Assembly (NCBI GenBank): GCA_009767595.1
Contig: VSDK01028333.1
Coordinates: forward strand, 148,393 to 212,392
Direction of reading: 5' to 3'
Source: Symbiodinium kawagutii
Taxonomy: Eukaryota; Sar; Dinophyceae; Suessiales; Symbiodiniaceae
DNA: 64,000 nucleotides
Made by a program: the position numbers and the translations under genes. The notes under the pieces are model-generated. The model saw only the letters and a list, made by a program, of their open reading frames with translations, ran no database searches and was not told the origin of the DNA. The number at the start of each line of letters is the position of its first letter. The stretch's first letter is position 1. Below, one piece after another: positions 12,201-27,200 of the stretch.

Positions 12201-15200
12201 GTGAAACATATCACATGAGTATGCTCCTCCACACAATGAAAATTTATATACATTCCCATTCCACCTTTGTTAGACTCAGGCAATGATGCACATGCCTTTC
12301 ACCAATATCGGGTGGCTTCTCAAAATGGGGGCACCCCCAGTCATCATCCCTTATAGTAACCCTTTACGGTAATCGCCGGAATAAATCCACAATTCTGCTA
12401 TCCCCAAAATCGCTTGAGAAACCTAAATATGTGCCATCTCCATTTGGGTTTCTTCATACAATTCTTGCATATTTAGAGTATTTCCCATGTAAATTCCTTC
12501 CACCATCTTCCACCAATATCCATGGCAAATCTTCTCTACACCCTGGCCATCTTCCAATTCACATCACCGAGCCACCCCAAAGCAACTTCTCGGAGTAGAC
12601 GTCCCGCAGCTCACCGCCCAGCACCTCAGGGTGGTTCTTTGCAGGTCTGATGCCTTCCTTCATGCCTTGCATTTGGACTGTCAATATGATTGCTCACTTA
12701 AAGATGCTTAGCCTTTGTATAATAGAAAGGGATTGTGGTAAGAATTGTCGAACAAAAAGAAGTATCGAATGTCGTTGGCCGATTATCACTTCCCGGAACT
12801 GGCAGTCCGAAATCCACAATGACAAGCCCTCTTTGGAAAGGAAAAATCACCTGCTCTGCGTGATGGAAGAATTTGGAGATTGGCTGACTTTTGTGGATCT
12901 CCCATTGTCCAAGCTGGTCCGGAGTTCCCGCAAAGCACGAGAAACCCCTCATGTCCCTTCTGGCTCCCTGCAGATTCAGCCAAGACACAGCTTCCATGAG
13001 AAACTCGATGCTGGAACTCCTTGGTTGAAAGCTTCACTGGTTGGAAAATCTGTGAATCCTTCAGATCTTCCAAGCCACCCTTCTTAACTGGTTGGATCCT
13101 GGTTGCTTTGGTAGATATTCCTGTGCTTATAAAACTGCTCAAGAAACCAGCTGCAGAACCATTGTTGACAAAGAGCAAAGACGGGGAAGATATGCAAACA
13201 ACCCCGCACTGGATATCCATAAGACCACTTTGATTTGTGTCCAGGAAAATATGACCAAGGTTTAGCAAGATGGTCTCCCGAAATAATGGACAGGCAAACA
13301 AACAGCTTCACAAATGAAATCTGGGAACGGCGTTGACCTCAAAAGTGCGAGATTCCGTTTCTGGCTGGGGACCTTGCTGATCTTTGAAGCTGGGTCCAGC
13401 CAGAGGTACATCTCTCTCTCTATCGGTTGTAGTTCCAAGTTCACAACCAGGAGATGATCAAGGCGAGGTGAAGCTTATCCACAGGGCGTGGAGTCGTGTA
13501 CTGGCAGGTGCATGTATTCCAATAAGATATGAGTCCCCAATCGACCAGCCGGATGAACCTCTACAAGCCAGGGGATCAATCACTTGGAGATTGTTGCTTG
13601 TCGCTGCTTGTTAATCCCTATAGCTAAACATGATCAATGATCATACAGCCCTCCATGATTATACGGATTGGCCAGTGAACTCAAAATCAATCCGATGTTG
13701 TTGGTCCCGCTGATCATCTCGCAATGGCTTGTACTATTGTTGTTTGTTCTTCCCAATGATCAACTATTGCAAGGAGGTTTAGTACTCAAATCAATCAATA
13801 AACAAACCAGCACTCAACCGTCGCTCAATCGCTACGGAGCCCAATTCTACAGTAACCATCACAAGCCATGTGTGACCAATATCAGCCACTAATCCTTAGC
13901 CACTATGAACCCTCATCAGCTACTCACATCGCTACCCCAAGGTCTGCCACCACACCAGGCGTATCGCCCAAGGACAGGTTGTAGAAGGCGGCGCCACGCA
14001 CCAAGAAGTTGCTATCCGTCATCCTAGCGACGGCGAAGTTGCTTTAGTGCTGGGGGATGGACAGCCGACTCTTCGGTGAGTGTTGGGGATGAGGGTTGAT
14101 AGTGGTGGCTGCTGGTCGGTGATGCTTGGTAATGGTTCGTGATGGCTAGTGATGGCTAGTGCTGGTTGGTGATGGCTAAGTGATGGTTAGTGATGGTTCG
14201 CACTGGTTCTACAATGGTTTGAATGATGGTTCATAAGCAGATTAGTGATGACCCCTGAACACTGCTGTTCTCCCGAGCCCTACAAAGCCAAGAAAAGAGC
14301 TATGGCATTCTCAAATTTATAAGGGGGATAATGATAGCGCCCAATCTCGCGCAAGCTTAAGCCCCGTGCCTGGGGCCCTGGCTTGGATTTCCTGGACATA
14401 TTTAGCAACTTTGTTGGTGGTTAGTAAGCTGGCTGATGATGGTTTGTGATGGGTGATCTTGGTTAAGAATGCTTAACTTCACATGGGTAGTGACATAGTT
14501 GACAGTGGCGAACGGCGGTTGATGAATAAAGTTGTACTTTGATGGTCAACAATATATGGGTAATGACTTGCGTTGGAGTGTTTAGCGATAGGGAACGGTG
14601 ACAGGATTCATGATGCTTGCTGATGGTTTATGAGGCGTAACTTTCGGTCGCTGGTGAAGAATGGTCAATACAGTGGTTGATTGTTGGTTGTCGATTTTTT
14701 GATACTGAGTGATGATAATGATTACCTGTGGTTGATCATGGTTGATTTATCTGTTCCCAAACATATCAAACCCACCTGACCCCCTCAAAATGTACAGATT
14801 CGCCACTAAACCAGGGTTTCTCCCAGAAGTCTACGCAGGGTTCGCGACTTGAGTGGGCCTCCAACCAGCGTTTGAATGAAGTCAATTGACTTACATGGAG
14901 CTGGAATAACCTTGGGGTTGATTACAAAGGTGACACTGCTAAAACTCGTAGTAACATCTGCATGTGTGGTGGTCTCGAAAGCAAGCGCGAAGGAATAGTG
15001 CGGACGGGAACATTTACGATTGCACAACAATCAAATGTTGACCGAGTTCACATGGAAAATAACAACACACACACACACACCTTGCAAGCTCCTCATGTCC
15101 GTATACACGATATAACCCTCCAAACAGAACATTTCTCACAGGTAATGTGCACCCCGATGTACACCTCAACGTTGCCAAACGTTGCCAAACGTTACCATAG

Positions 15201-18200
15201 GATCCCCATGGCTTCGGCCATAGCAGCGGACCTCATCACGTTCTTCTCGTTGAGAACACATTTTTGGCTCTCCGAGGCATCCTGGGCAGTTGTGGAATCC
15301 ACCGGGCGAGTTCAAGCTGACGTGATATCCACCACCAGAAAATATGCTTGTCAACCAACCACTTATTAAAAATTACTAGGGAAAATAAAAATGTTTGAAA
15401 CCGTCACCAGCTAGAGAATTACTTGAATGTTTTTGGTGATCACACGTTTTGACATGAGCAGTTGCTACTTTGGCCATAGTTCTCAGCGTACAATCATCAT
15501 TCCCAAGTAGGAAGTCTCTGCCTGCTGACGAGTTGCGGCAGACATTGAGCAGTATCGAAAAAGCACTTGTGGAATTCTTGCATCACCTCTGGTAAATCGT
15601 GATGTTCCTCCTGCATAGCAAGACTCTAGTAGCTGAAAAATTAGCAACGCAGCAACGATGTGAAACAGCCACTTGGGATGAGTGATTAGTACTTGAATTC
15701 ACAATTTCGACAGAGTACAACGTGGCACTCTGAAAAAAGGCAATTCTTGTTACCTTCTAGAGATCAACCCCAAGTTCGGTCTCAAGCAAATCGCAGACTC
15801 ACCGCAAGTCAAGATTTTCATCATCAATGGAATCTCAATTTGTTCTTAATCCTCTGAAATGCCGAGCCAGTATGGCTTCCAAATTACGAGTGAATAGCAT
15901 ACATCTTCGGACAGATTTTCAAGGTCCAGTACTCCAGTCTACATGATATACCAATATAGACCAACATAACTAGCCTTCAATGCTCCTGAGACCCCAGCAG
16001 TTCGGTTATCCAACAAGGCCCCAGGGTAGGCCCCACCACGGTCACCGCTCTGAGCGGCCCGGCGATTTGGGATTTGTCCAGCGCCTTCAAGGCGAAGAGC
16101 GTATGCGTGGGCACATGCCTTGGTGGTAGCCATGGGGAGCACCACAATGGGGTCACCGTGGCCAGCCCAAGAACCACCGAGGTCACTGTGGATATGAAGC
16201 CCAAGCACCACTTGGAGTGCCATCAACTATGAGAAATTGCTCCAGTAGATATGTTTTTAGAAAATGAAACCCATTCAAAGATGTCAAATGCAAAAAAGGG
16301 ACCGCCCAACATCCAAGGAATGCTCATTGTAAAAAGGGACCGCCCACCCAATGAAAGCTGGGGAACCACCCTTCATCTCTGACAAAGGTGAATCAAGCAG
16401 AGTCATGGCAGGCCCCCTGGGACTGAAGCTATACCGGTCCATGATATGGCTGTAGCTCGTGGAGGTACCCTGGCTTTTGGAAACCATCAAAGTGCTGCTG
16501 TGTCCAGAGATTGGATGGCTTCAAACCTGTACGATCTTGCTGTGCCAGTGATGAACATTGCGGGTAACCACCCATCATCATGGACAGGGTTTTCAGGGTC
16601 CCATGTAGAAAGAGAAGAGAACCAGCACGGCTGACCAACCAATCGTAGAGACATTCATTTGAACCAATGGTTATCAACTTGATGATCCACCAATCGTTGT
16701 AACATTGTCAACCATAATGATGTAGAACAAGATTGAACCACTGATGGTAAGATAACAACAATTAACATGTATCAAGAACAAATGCTTAGAATTCAATCTT
16801 ATCAACCATTATCAATCGTTATCAACTCATGGTGAAATAGATATTATCATTCATTATCTACCCAATAACTCAATCATGTTCAACCATTAGAAGTTGGTTT
16901 ATTGGGTAGGAATCAACCTTAATGATTAACCATGATCAATCCATTTCTTCAGCGATACCCTGCCAGGCTGCTGAGTTCGGTGGGATAGGAAGAGGTTCTG
17001 GTGAACTAACAGTGGTTGCGGGTGCAGTCAATGATGGTTTGGTTAATTAGTGACTGCAACAACCAATGTTAGTTAACTAAATTAATTATAGTTAATGGTT
17101 GTGATATGATTAATTGATCAATAATAGTTAGGTTAAGTATGCTACCTGGTTACAACTCATTATAGTTAACTATAATTGGACAGCTTTCCCAATATCAAAG
17201 CGGGAAGTCAATGAGGCAAGACAATGCTTGGGATCTGGGCCAGACGGACAAGAAAGTCCCAATGAATGAAAAAATGTTTTGGTGAACACGTCCTCAACGA
17301 AGTTGGGCTGTTTCCACATTTTAGCTGTCACCACCACCACCACCACCACCACCATCACCCATCACCATCACCATCACCATCACCATCATCATCGTCGTCG
17401 TCGTCAACTTCGTCGTCATCCTTTCATCATCATTCTTATCATCTCCCCTACTATCATTTCCCCATCAACACATCGGATCACCAGCCACCCACCGGCCACC
17501 ACGCCACCCCGTGGCGGCCCTTCCCAACCAAGTCGCTCCACCAGATTCACGGCACCAAAGGCACCAGCGCCCAAACGCTTCATGACCACCAGGTCCGAGC
17601 GCCTTGGCAGGGCGAGGGCAGCAGCAGCTCTGACAGCTCACAAGCTGAAGAATGGATTCAGTTGGGAGAGGTTGGGTGAAAATGTTGTAGAGAAGAATCC
17701 TTCGTTTTGGTGAAGATTGGCAAATGATGTTTGATGATGTTTGACTGATGGTTGATAGTTTGGTCATGGCCTCTAGATGTAATGGTCAGACGAATGGGTT
17801 TCGTGATGGTGAATGGTGGTTCATAATGGTCGAACATGGTTTTCCTGATGGCTAAAATTGATTTTTTGCAAGCTACTGAGCTCATGATCATGATGCCCTG
17901 GTCATCCTCAAACAATCGGTGGATCCAATAAAAAGGGGGCTTCTTACACGCTGACTAAGTAAGCTGGAAGCTAGAATACCACCACATTTTCTAGGTAACA
18001 TCTGTAAATGTCAAATTTCCTGCTTTCGGGTCAGTTTACCGAGGCTAGTATGAAGCCACTGACCACTTGGATAACCATGCCCCTTTGACGACCAACATGC
18101 TCAGGCGTGTTGACCAGCTGGCTCATTTGGTGGTGCCAACTGCACCAGCGTGCGTTTTTGGGCGGGCGTGGGAAGAGTGGGGCGAAAGCATCTCGGCTGA

Positions 18201-21200
18201 TCCACCTATCCGTAGCCTGTTGCTTGGACCAATCAACTGTCACCACAGGCGGCAACTAAGGTTGTGAGATATCAACCTGGCCTCTATCAACCCGCGCCAG
18301 CTGTCAGCGGGAGATCCAACTACACTATGAACCCTAGCTGGTCCAATGTAGTGGGGTTAGAAAGAGCTGGATCTCACCTTGACCAGTGCCAGCTGCATTT
18401 CAGCGATGTGTTGAAACCGTTTAAAACGATCAGCTGCCATTATTGACCCATCATTGTTCGGGGTTTCAACGATCCAAAGCAAGTATTGCCAACGATTCCA
18501 ACCAACCAAAACAATCGTTGGAAACGACTCCAACTGTTCGAACCAACAATTCCAGCCAACTAAAACAGTCATTCTTAACCATTCCAACTGCTTAAAACCA
18601 TCGTCAGCCCTTATTAGCAGCTGGAATCCTCATCCCGCGCTGGCGCGACCTGTAAGAGGTGGTTCCCTGTTGTTTCCACATCGGTGGGCCTGATGCAGCC
18701 CAGTGGAATGAAGCTCCAGGTTTCGGGATGTCTCAGGATGTTTGTAGTTGGCAATGGGTGATGATGGTCAATTGAAGGTTAACATGATTGACCTTCGATG
18801 AGGTTAATGATGGTAAGTAATGATTGATAATGATTGCTATTGTTGATGAGGTTAACAAGCCCATCATCATGTTTGACTATGATGATTCATGATGCCTGAT
18901 GAAGGTTTTTTTTGGATTGATCAATGATTAGCTTAGGGTAAATCAATGGCTGATTAATGGCTAATGTTGGTTGACAATATGGTTTCATGATGGGTGGGAT
19001 CCGTTGATAATGGCTGATGGCTGATAGCGGCTAATGATGGTCAACGCTTCATGAGCAAGGATAACAGCCAACAGATTGCAATAAGGGACCATCTCCAACG
19101 CCATTTTGCGGTGAGATCCTTTTGAGGGATAGTCGACCCAGACCAGGCAAAAAGATTCAAATACCGAACGAGTTGAAGAAGCAGCTCGGTTCCCTTTGGA
19201 ATGACATACCTGTGAGTCACGAAGTAGTAAATTCAACCAGTCAAAATGATATGACCATTTCGACGAAAGCATTGCAAAATAAGAAGCCTTAAATTTGGAT
19301 AAACATTAAGTTGAAACCATTCGAAATGATATGACCAGTTTGGAATGCTTTCTCAATCATAGGCTTACCACGAGGCCAGAGGATCTTCACAACTGCCATT
19401 CCACATTTATCCACCTATAATTCAAAGATACTCCTGAACACATCACGAAGCTCATGAGAAATCAATGTGTACAAGCTATACACCAAGATGGATAAGATCA
19501 TCATCAGAAATAGACCTATTTTGCCAGCTCGATAGCTGAAATCCACGGCACTGAGCGGCCCCAACGGTGTTCTCCCCACATCCTAAGTGACTGGGAGATA
19601 GTGCCACGGTTGGGATGCTGGGTTCTGGAGATAGATGTGGAATCCATATGTAATATATATATATATATTGTGGTTTCTGAAAATGGTGATACCCCAACAT
19701 CATCTATCATTAAGCATGGTTTGAGAAACACACACATAATAAACACCAATGGTTGCTGTATAATCAAGCTAATTCTTGTATAATCAAGGGGCGCACAATA
19801 CAACCCAATTCATCATGAACATATGACGCATATTGTGCCTTCTCAAAATAGGGGACCCTCAGAAATGATTGGTTTATTGCCATACATGGTCAATAAAGGA
19901 TGATTTTAGGGTACCACCCCTATCTTAAGAAACACCGATATAATGTGTTTATTTTGTTGTGTGTTTACAATTACGACAGCAATGATCCATGCACTCGTGA
20001 CCTCAGCAACATTAGACATGGGGAGATTTCAAACGCCATCGATTGAACTGGTTGCATCAATAGCTGCGTGTTTGAATTTATACATGTGCGAGTATAGATA
20101 GATATGTACACTAGGTGTATGTCCATAAATATTCAGTTTTTATGTATGTCTACCCGGTTCAGGTCCAGAAAGAATGCTTTCATCTCAGCGTTCAGCTTCC
20201 ACACTGCATCAATCTACTGGAGGTACGCAAATACATGAATGCTACGGTGGCTTCTCAAAATCGGAAAGCCCCTAAATCATCCAGTTCATTTATCATTAAT
20301 ACTAGCAAACCAGCCATGTTGGGGGTCCCCTATTTTGGGAAACCATCATATATTCACGTAAACAATTGCTAAATACGGCTTTCAACCATGTTTTCACCAT
20401 GTTTTCACCATGTTTCACCATGCTTCACCCTGTTTCACTACTGCTACTCCCCCCAATGCGGCTTTCAACCATTATTAGCTATCCCCAGCCATCGTTATTG
20501 TCACCGCTTCTCATGCCACCTGAATGCTTGTCAACCAAGCGTAGGTAATCATGCTGGTTCTCAGTGCATCTACCCTGCGGTAAACTAACATGGCAATGGA
20601 AAATCTACCAATTATTGGTAGTTTCCCTGGGTTTCCCTACCAAAAAGGGTTCCTTGGGAATCTCTATAGAATATGGTGATTTTCCATTGCTATGTTAGTT
20701 TGCCAGAGTGTAATATCCCTGATCATAGGCCAATGACTATATCCATCTTAGTTCGCTACGCATGTGTCATTGTAGCGATGAAGGAGCCAGCATTGCCTGT
20801 CCTTTTTCCTCAACCAAACAGCCCAGGAAACAAACAAACCAATAAAGACACCAACCAGCTTTGTTGTCACATCCCCTATCGTTGTTTCATATCCCCTGAC
20901 TGTTGTGGGTTATCATTGTGGTTTGTACTCTTTGGTAAACGGACCTGACAATGGCAAACCCATCATTGATAGGGCTTCTTTCCCAGGGTTTGCGTTTCTT
21001 TCCTCAGGGTTGTCCTTGAAAAAATGGAAAGATTGCCAGGTTTTTTGAATTTCGGGTAACCAGCCACCCATCCACCTTCATCCACCTTCATCCAACCATC
21101 CAACCAACCAACCAACCAACCAACCAACCAACCCATCCATCCCCTGACTGTTGTGGCTTACCAGCTTACCATCGTGCTTGGCCGCCAAGGCGCTGCTTTA

Positions 21201-24200
21201 CTCCCAGGAACACTTCCTGGCACCGCAGCTGGTGTCAACACCCGGCACCGTGAATGATGGATTGCCGGGGTTGATGGTTAGGGAATGGTTGATGGTTAGG
21301 GAAGGGTTGATGGTTAGGGAAGGGTTGATGGTTGATAATCATAGAGGATCATAATGGATTCCTATAGGTTGATAATTGATGGTTGATTACTATGGATGAA
21401 TTGGAAAAGAAGAAGGTTATTCGGAAGGGATAGTAATCATGGATCATCAATGGCTATGGCTGAATAACAATCATAGATTACTATGCTTGATGTTAGGGAA
21501 GATCAACTGGACAATGATGGATGAGAACGGTTGATGATAAATCGCTATGGTTGTTAGGGAATAGAAACGGATTGTTAAGGAATAATAACTACGGCTTAAT
21601 GATCATCATGGATTACTATGGTTGATGGTTAGGGAAGATCAACTGGACAATGATTGATGATCATGGTTAATGATAGACAATAAGAACTGCGAGAAATTAA
21701 CCAACCGATGTAGGCTTGAATGACTTGGCTCTGATGGTTGGTATAGGCATACCTTGGTGGGCGACACCCAGTTTCATAGGCAGCAGCAAGTCAGCCTGCT
21801 GCTGAGACAAGACCCATCACTTGCCGAAGCCCCTGCGCCAACAAGAAAATGTGCCCCTTCCATATGTCACTCCCACACCATTCCGCTGGTTCATCGACAT
21901 GAAGTGCTTCAAACGGGGGCGACGAGCCGTTCAGATGGAATGAGAATGGTACACTCCGGTAAACTAACATAGCAATGGAAAATCACCATATTCTATAGAG
22001 ATTCCCAAGGAAACCATGAATAATTGGTGGATTTTCCATTGCCATCTTAGTTTACCAGAGTGTACCATTAAAAAATTGAGCCGGTTCATCATTACAATCA
22101 TCGGGTCACCATGACTTCACTGGAGAAAACAGCCATCCAAAGGAGTTGACTGCCAGGATCAGTTTGCCATGATTTTGGGGATACCGCCATTGATACATCC
22201 GGGATATGTCAGTCCAGTCCCAAGAGATGAGTATATCAAGGAAGTAGGTGATTCTATTGCTAATCTAGATTGCCGGAGTGTAATGTTGGTTTCTGATTAG
22301 TGTAACCCCCCCCTAAAGTAATGAAAATAGATGAAACCAACAGGTAGATACTAATCAGAAACCAACATTAATCAGTAAACATTGCGAATCAATCTCTGAC
22401 TAGGCAATGCCCGCCCAGGTGGTTGGCGCTTGAGGTTCGGCCACGACCAGGATGTGATCATCCCCCAGCTTTCGACGACCAACCAGGACAAACGAACAAC
22501 ATTCACCCTTGGAAGTACCAGCTGCGCAGGCCATCCCCGTGGAATCCCACAGCTTGAGTTGTGAAGAATGCTGGTGGCCAACACTATACCCCAACATCCA
22601 ACGACCCAATCCTTAAGTATCTGGTTGGTGGTTTCAACCCCTATGAAAAATGTGTTTCAATCAACCATGCCAAATGCTAGGGGGAAAGAAAACAAATGTT
22701 TGAAACCACCAGCGAGCTATTAGTTCTTGGTGATCCCCCATAGTTAATCACTAGTAACCATTGTGAACTATAGAATTTCCAATCGTTTCCCCATAAATCC
22801 CTAGAGTTAACCATAGTTCACCATAGAAAATACCTATAAATCCCTTAGTTTCCCTATTCCCTTTAGATCTCCCTATCAATCCCATGGTTTTCCTACAAAA
22901 ACCCATGCCTTCCTCAGCTTCCAAGCACCGGTACATCACCATCAGATTGCGGTCGCCTTGCTGAGCACCAGCACCGTGCTTTTGCTGGCCGTGCCTCAGA
23001 GGTCATGGAGGTCCTATGGTGAAGTATGGTTCATGATGGTTCATGATGGTCAATGACAGTGGTTAATGAGAGGTTAATGATAGGTTAATAATGGTTAATG
23101 ACAAGGTCAATACTAGTGGTTAACGCTAGGTAAATGATAGATTAATGATAGGTTAATCATGGTTCATAATGGTTCACAATAATTGTTAAACAACTACTAC
23201 ATAAGGTGGCACCCGTATTTTGAGAAACACCCATGTAATAATGGTGGTTTATATTAGTTTATAATGCTTCATAGTGGTTACTAATGGTTAATAGGGGACA
23301 ATAAGCAACAACAAGGGCTAAACAATTATATGAGTTGGTCTATAAATGGTTCTAAACAATGGTTCGTTAGTGGTTAAGAATGGTTTTTAGTGGTTATATA
23401 AAGGTTAACAATGACTATATATTCCTGGTCCGTCCTTGTCGCCATGGTTGTACCTACTAAGGATCCAGCTGTCCATAGCCATTAGTCATAGGGAAACCAC
23501 CAGTAATTTGAGGTTACAACAGTTGACAAAGGTCCTCCAGTCGACCTTTCACCCCTGGTGGTTCTTTTAGGTTTATATTCACATAGAGGTTTAATGTAGG
23601 CATTGAGTAGTGGTGTAACCCTACATTCTCCCCAGTGTTCGGTCCATCCACTGTCGTTAATTACCAACCTCGCGTTTATGATTCATCATTTGGTTCATAA
23701 CCACTAGTATAATGGAAGCAATAGCTGAATAAGCACCCTGCTACTATATTTCTCAGATTTTTTAAACTAAAGCAACCATATCAGTAATTGATAACTCCGA
23801 TTACTGGTTGGTGGTTTCAACCCCCATGAAAACGATGTTTGTCAACCAACCAGTTCTCAATAATTACTAGGGAAAATGAAAAATGTCAATCAAACCACCA
23901 ACCAGACTATTGCTGGTGAATCCCTATCATTGGCTACCCCTCTTCGCCCCGGCCCCTAGACTCAACAGGGAGACCTCTCTTCCAGGTGCCCCGTGCGAAC
24001 TGTGGCAGTGCGAGTCGTGTCGTTCAACAAGGCCTGGTACCACGGGGGAGGTGGAACGCTATGGCCGTGGAGGCAACCCGCTTTATGCTTAGTGACCATT
24101 GGCTGGTCGTGGCGATGGTTACCATCAGCAACCACGACTGAATGGAACGCCAACATCAAAAAAAATCCATGATATAAAATGTAGTACAACAACCCCATGT

Positions 24201-27200
24201 TGCTTGGGTGACCTTTCTTGCGCGAGATAGTGAGTTCATCGGATTTCTGAAAGATTGATTTCTGCTAGTTTGCTTTGCCGGCCAACCCACTCTCCCCAAT
24301 AGTTGCTCGTTACGGAAGAATTGACCACCAGGTACATCCAGGTACCCTGTGCCAATCCAACAGCAGCTGAATACTCCGCCATGGCCATGAGACACCCTGG
24401 CTTCCACCCGCTGCTATGGAGCTGATTACCAAGGTGCTGCATGTCTGGATGCATGCACGGATGTACCTATATCACTGATGTATGTTGAATTCACGTACAC
24501 ACATAGCTACATCAGTTACCTGGCATGACATTGCGTTTAAGTGTAGTTGCATGTTTACATGATCTTACAGAAATATATTTCATACGTATGCGCATGATCT
24601 ACATAGATGATCCTTTCCGTGAGAGGTGTGATGGGGTGATCTAGATGGATCTTCCACAACCCATCAGCGTCACACTTCACCCCTTAGCCCGGCTGTAGCA
24701 GTGCCTGCTCACCAAAGTGGGGATGCAAACCATGATGCGCATCCTCAACAGCCCAGGGATGCAGGTCATGGCTAGTGATGTTCTATTGGCTCGTGATGTT
24801 TCATGATGGTTACGTGTAGTTAGCAGTGGTTAATAATGATGATTTAGAATGGTCAAGTATTGTCACGATGGTTCTTTCTAAACCAAGACCAACATGGCGA
24901 ATGACTGTTCGTTATAGTTGATAACGCTTAAGGATGATTGATCATGGTTGATAATGGGAAGTACAGGGATGGTTAGTGACACTCATCAAGTACAGTGATG
25001 GTTTATGGTGGATACTTCCTGGCCAGTTTTGATCCTGATATTGGAATACGCAGAAAAGAAACACCATGACAGGCTTGGGAGGCATCTGCGGCGGTGGTAC
25101 TCCCGGGAGTTTGATCGCACTGATAAACGCGCTGGAGATCTGCAATCCCATGCGCAATCATCAATCAACCACTGGCATGGTTGACAATGGCTATTAATAA
25201 TAAGTAATAATCACTGAGACTGCTCGAAAATGCTTGAGAATGGTTGACGCTGCTTAAGCATGTTTGATATTGGTTCATTTTCAATGATTCGCACAGAATG
25301 GATAACCGTGCTTGATAAAAGTTAAGATTGATCATGGTTGTTGGCAGGATGCCCAAAAGTTTACAATCGATATCTTTTGGGAAACTAACCAGGAAGTTTA
25401 TTCCATCCCTAGTTTCAATCGACAAATCAACCATTCCTACGGTGGATTTCTCAACTTCCAGGTTGGTTTGCCAGACAGCCGTCTGCCATTGGAGACTGGC
25501 CACTTGCGACTGCGAACGCTCGGAAACCTCTTAGCTGTATCACTGTTTTTGCAAACATACTAAGCATGGGAAGGTTTTTGCTAAGCATAGATGCTTGGAT
25601 CATTCCACTATTTGTAGATACTTGAATGTCTGAACTTACTTGCCATTCTACTAATCATCCCATAAGCATTTATCACTGGTTTAAGTACATGTGAATACTT
25701 AAACCACCAGGCAACATTGCTGAAAAGTGCACTGCGCAGTTGGGTGTTATCATTCTGGTGATGAGTTGATATCACCAGATGTTTGAAATGCTGACAGCGT
25801 GCATCAGCATGCATACTTGTTTGAATAAATTGATTTTTTCATCCTAACCGAAGAACCAAAAACAATTTTGGCCATCAGTGGCATGATTGCATAGATCCTC
25901 AAAATCAGTTTCCATTTCTTGGAGTCACACACCAAATTTTCAAGTTACCTGAAAGCTCCTTTTTTGCGATTGTCGAGTAGAGCGAGTTGGTGTGTTTTTT
26001 GATTTGGCACTGTTCATCGCGATAGTAAGAGCCAACTGGTTCAACAAATGGGGGGCGTGCACCTTTCCTGTGCAAACCCGGAAACTTTGTACATGATTGT
26101 ACGCATATCAAAGAACAGTGCAGACCACTTCGTCGAAGAGATGTTTTTCGCGCACAAAGCATGCACTTGGATTTGTGGTGCACTTTGTCATCAAAAGCCA
26201 AAAAAAAACGTCAAAAAACTGAAAACCAGTAGGCGAAATCAAATGGTTGGAAAAAACATACAATTGCCGAAACCATCAGGATTCCAAGCTCACGATCGAG
26301 ATGGAAATCTGAGTGGTCATGTCCTCGCATGTATCGAGTAATTTCAGGAAGTTTGGATGTCCAAACGTCCGGCATATTGAAAGTTGCTGCAGTCATCTGG
26401 AGTCAGATCAGAAAGACAATTAAACGGACGCAAGATATTTGCAGATAGAAAATGCGCGGAATGTTGTGTTTTACAAGGTTTTGCCCCGCTGGGATGTGTC
26501 GGAAGGTAGGGTCTGTAAAACGGTTGGTGTGGAGGTGATTCGGGACATGGATCGGCAAAAATTATACCTCGCCTAGGGAAAACGCAGATTTGGAAGTGAA
26601 AATCGTAAAAAATTTTCATTGCCGCAAGCACTTTAGAAAATGCGATGTTGAAAAATTGCGCCTCGTGTAGGTCAAACACACCAGAGACAAAAAACACCAA
26701 AGGCAAAAAATACCAGAGACAAACAAACACCAGAGACACAAAAATAACCAAGGATTAAAACACCAGAGGCAAGAATCACCAGAGACAAAAAATCCCCTGA
26801 CACCAAAAACGCCATAGACAAAAAATGACCAGAAACAAAACACAGAGACAAAAAATAATCAGAAACAAAAATCACCAGAGATTTAAAAAAAAATCCAGAG
26901 ACAAAAGATCACCAGAGACGAAAAACACCAGAAACAAAAAACACCAGAAACAAAAGACCACCAGATACAAAAAAAACATTAGGGACAAACAAACACCAGA
27001 GACAAAAAACACCAGAGACAAAAAACACCAGAGACTAAAAAATTCAGAGGAAAAACAAACAGAAACAAAAAATTACCAGAAACAAAACTCCCCAGAGACC
27101 AAAAACACCAGAGACAAAAAATCACCAAAGCTCAAAAAAATATCACCAGAAACCAAAAAAAACACAGAGATCAAAAACACCAAGGACAAAAGACACCAGA

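Larger units (their letters stand above)
17603..21185 (-). other. Introns between CNB-B and the kinase domain; linker exon not found
   Basis: Contains TGATGGTTA-type and CCAACNATT-type degenerate repeats and four family 1/2 TIR copies near 19.7-21.0 kb. GC-rich patches at 18.10-18.25 and 18.63-18.70 kb are the best places for the missing linker exon, but no frame is convincing. Confidence 0.5.

Noticed and set aside
12650..13301. Long overlapping frames on both strands (145 and 171 codons)
   Set aside because: No recognisable domain in either, no good fit to the kinase order, and the strands mirror each other; probably intron sequence of low stop density.
14806..15030. Minus frame with IQTLVGGPLKSRTLRRLLGE, resembling a kinase hinge (GG.L)
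   Set aside because: The exons on each side (15232-15281 and 13936-14023) join in phase without it, and the true hinge VLGGEL is at 12584-12624.
17279..17713. Plus-strand frames of 137-144 codons over the glycine-loop exon
   Set aside because: They are antisense shadows plus a CAC/CAT repeat; the minus frame carries the conserved kinase motif.
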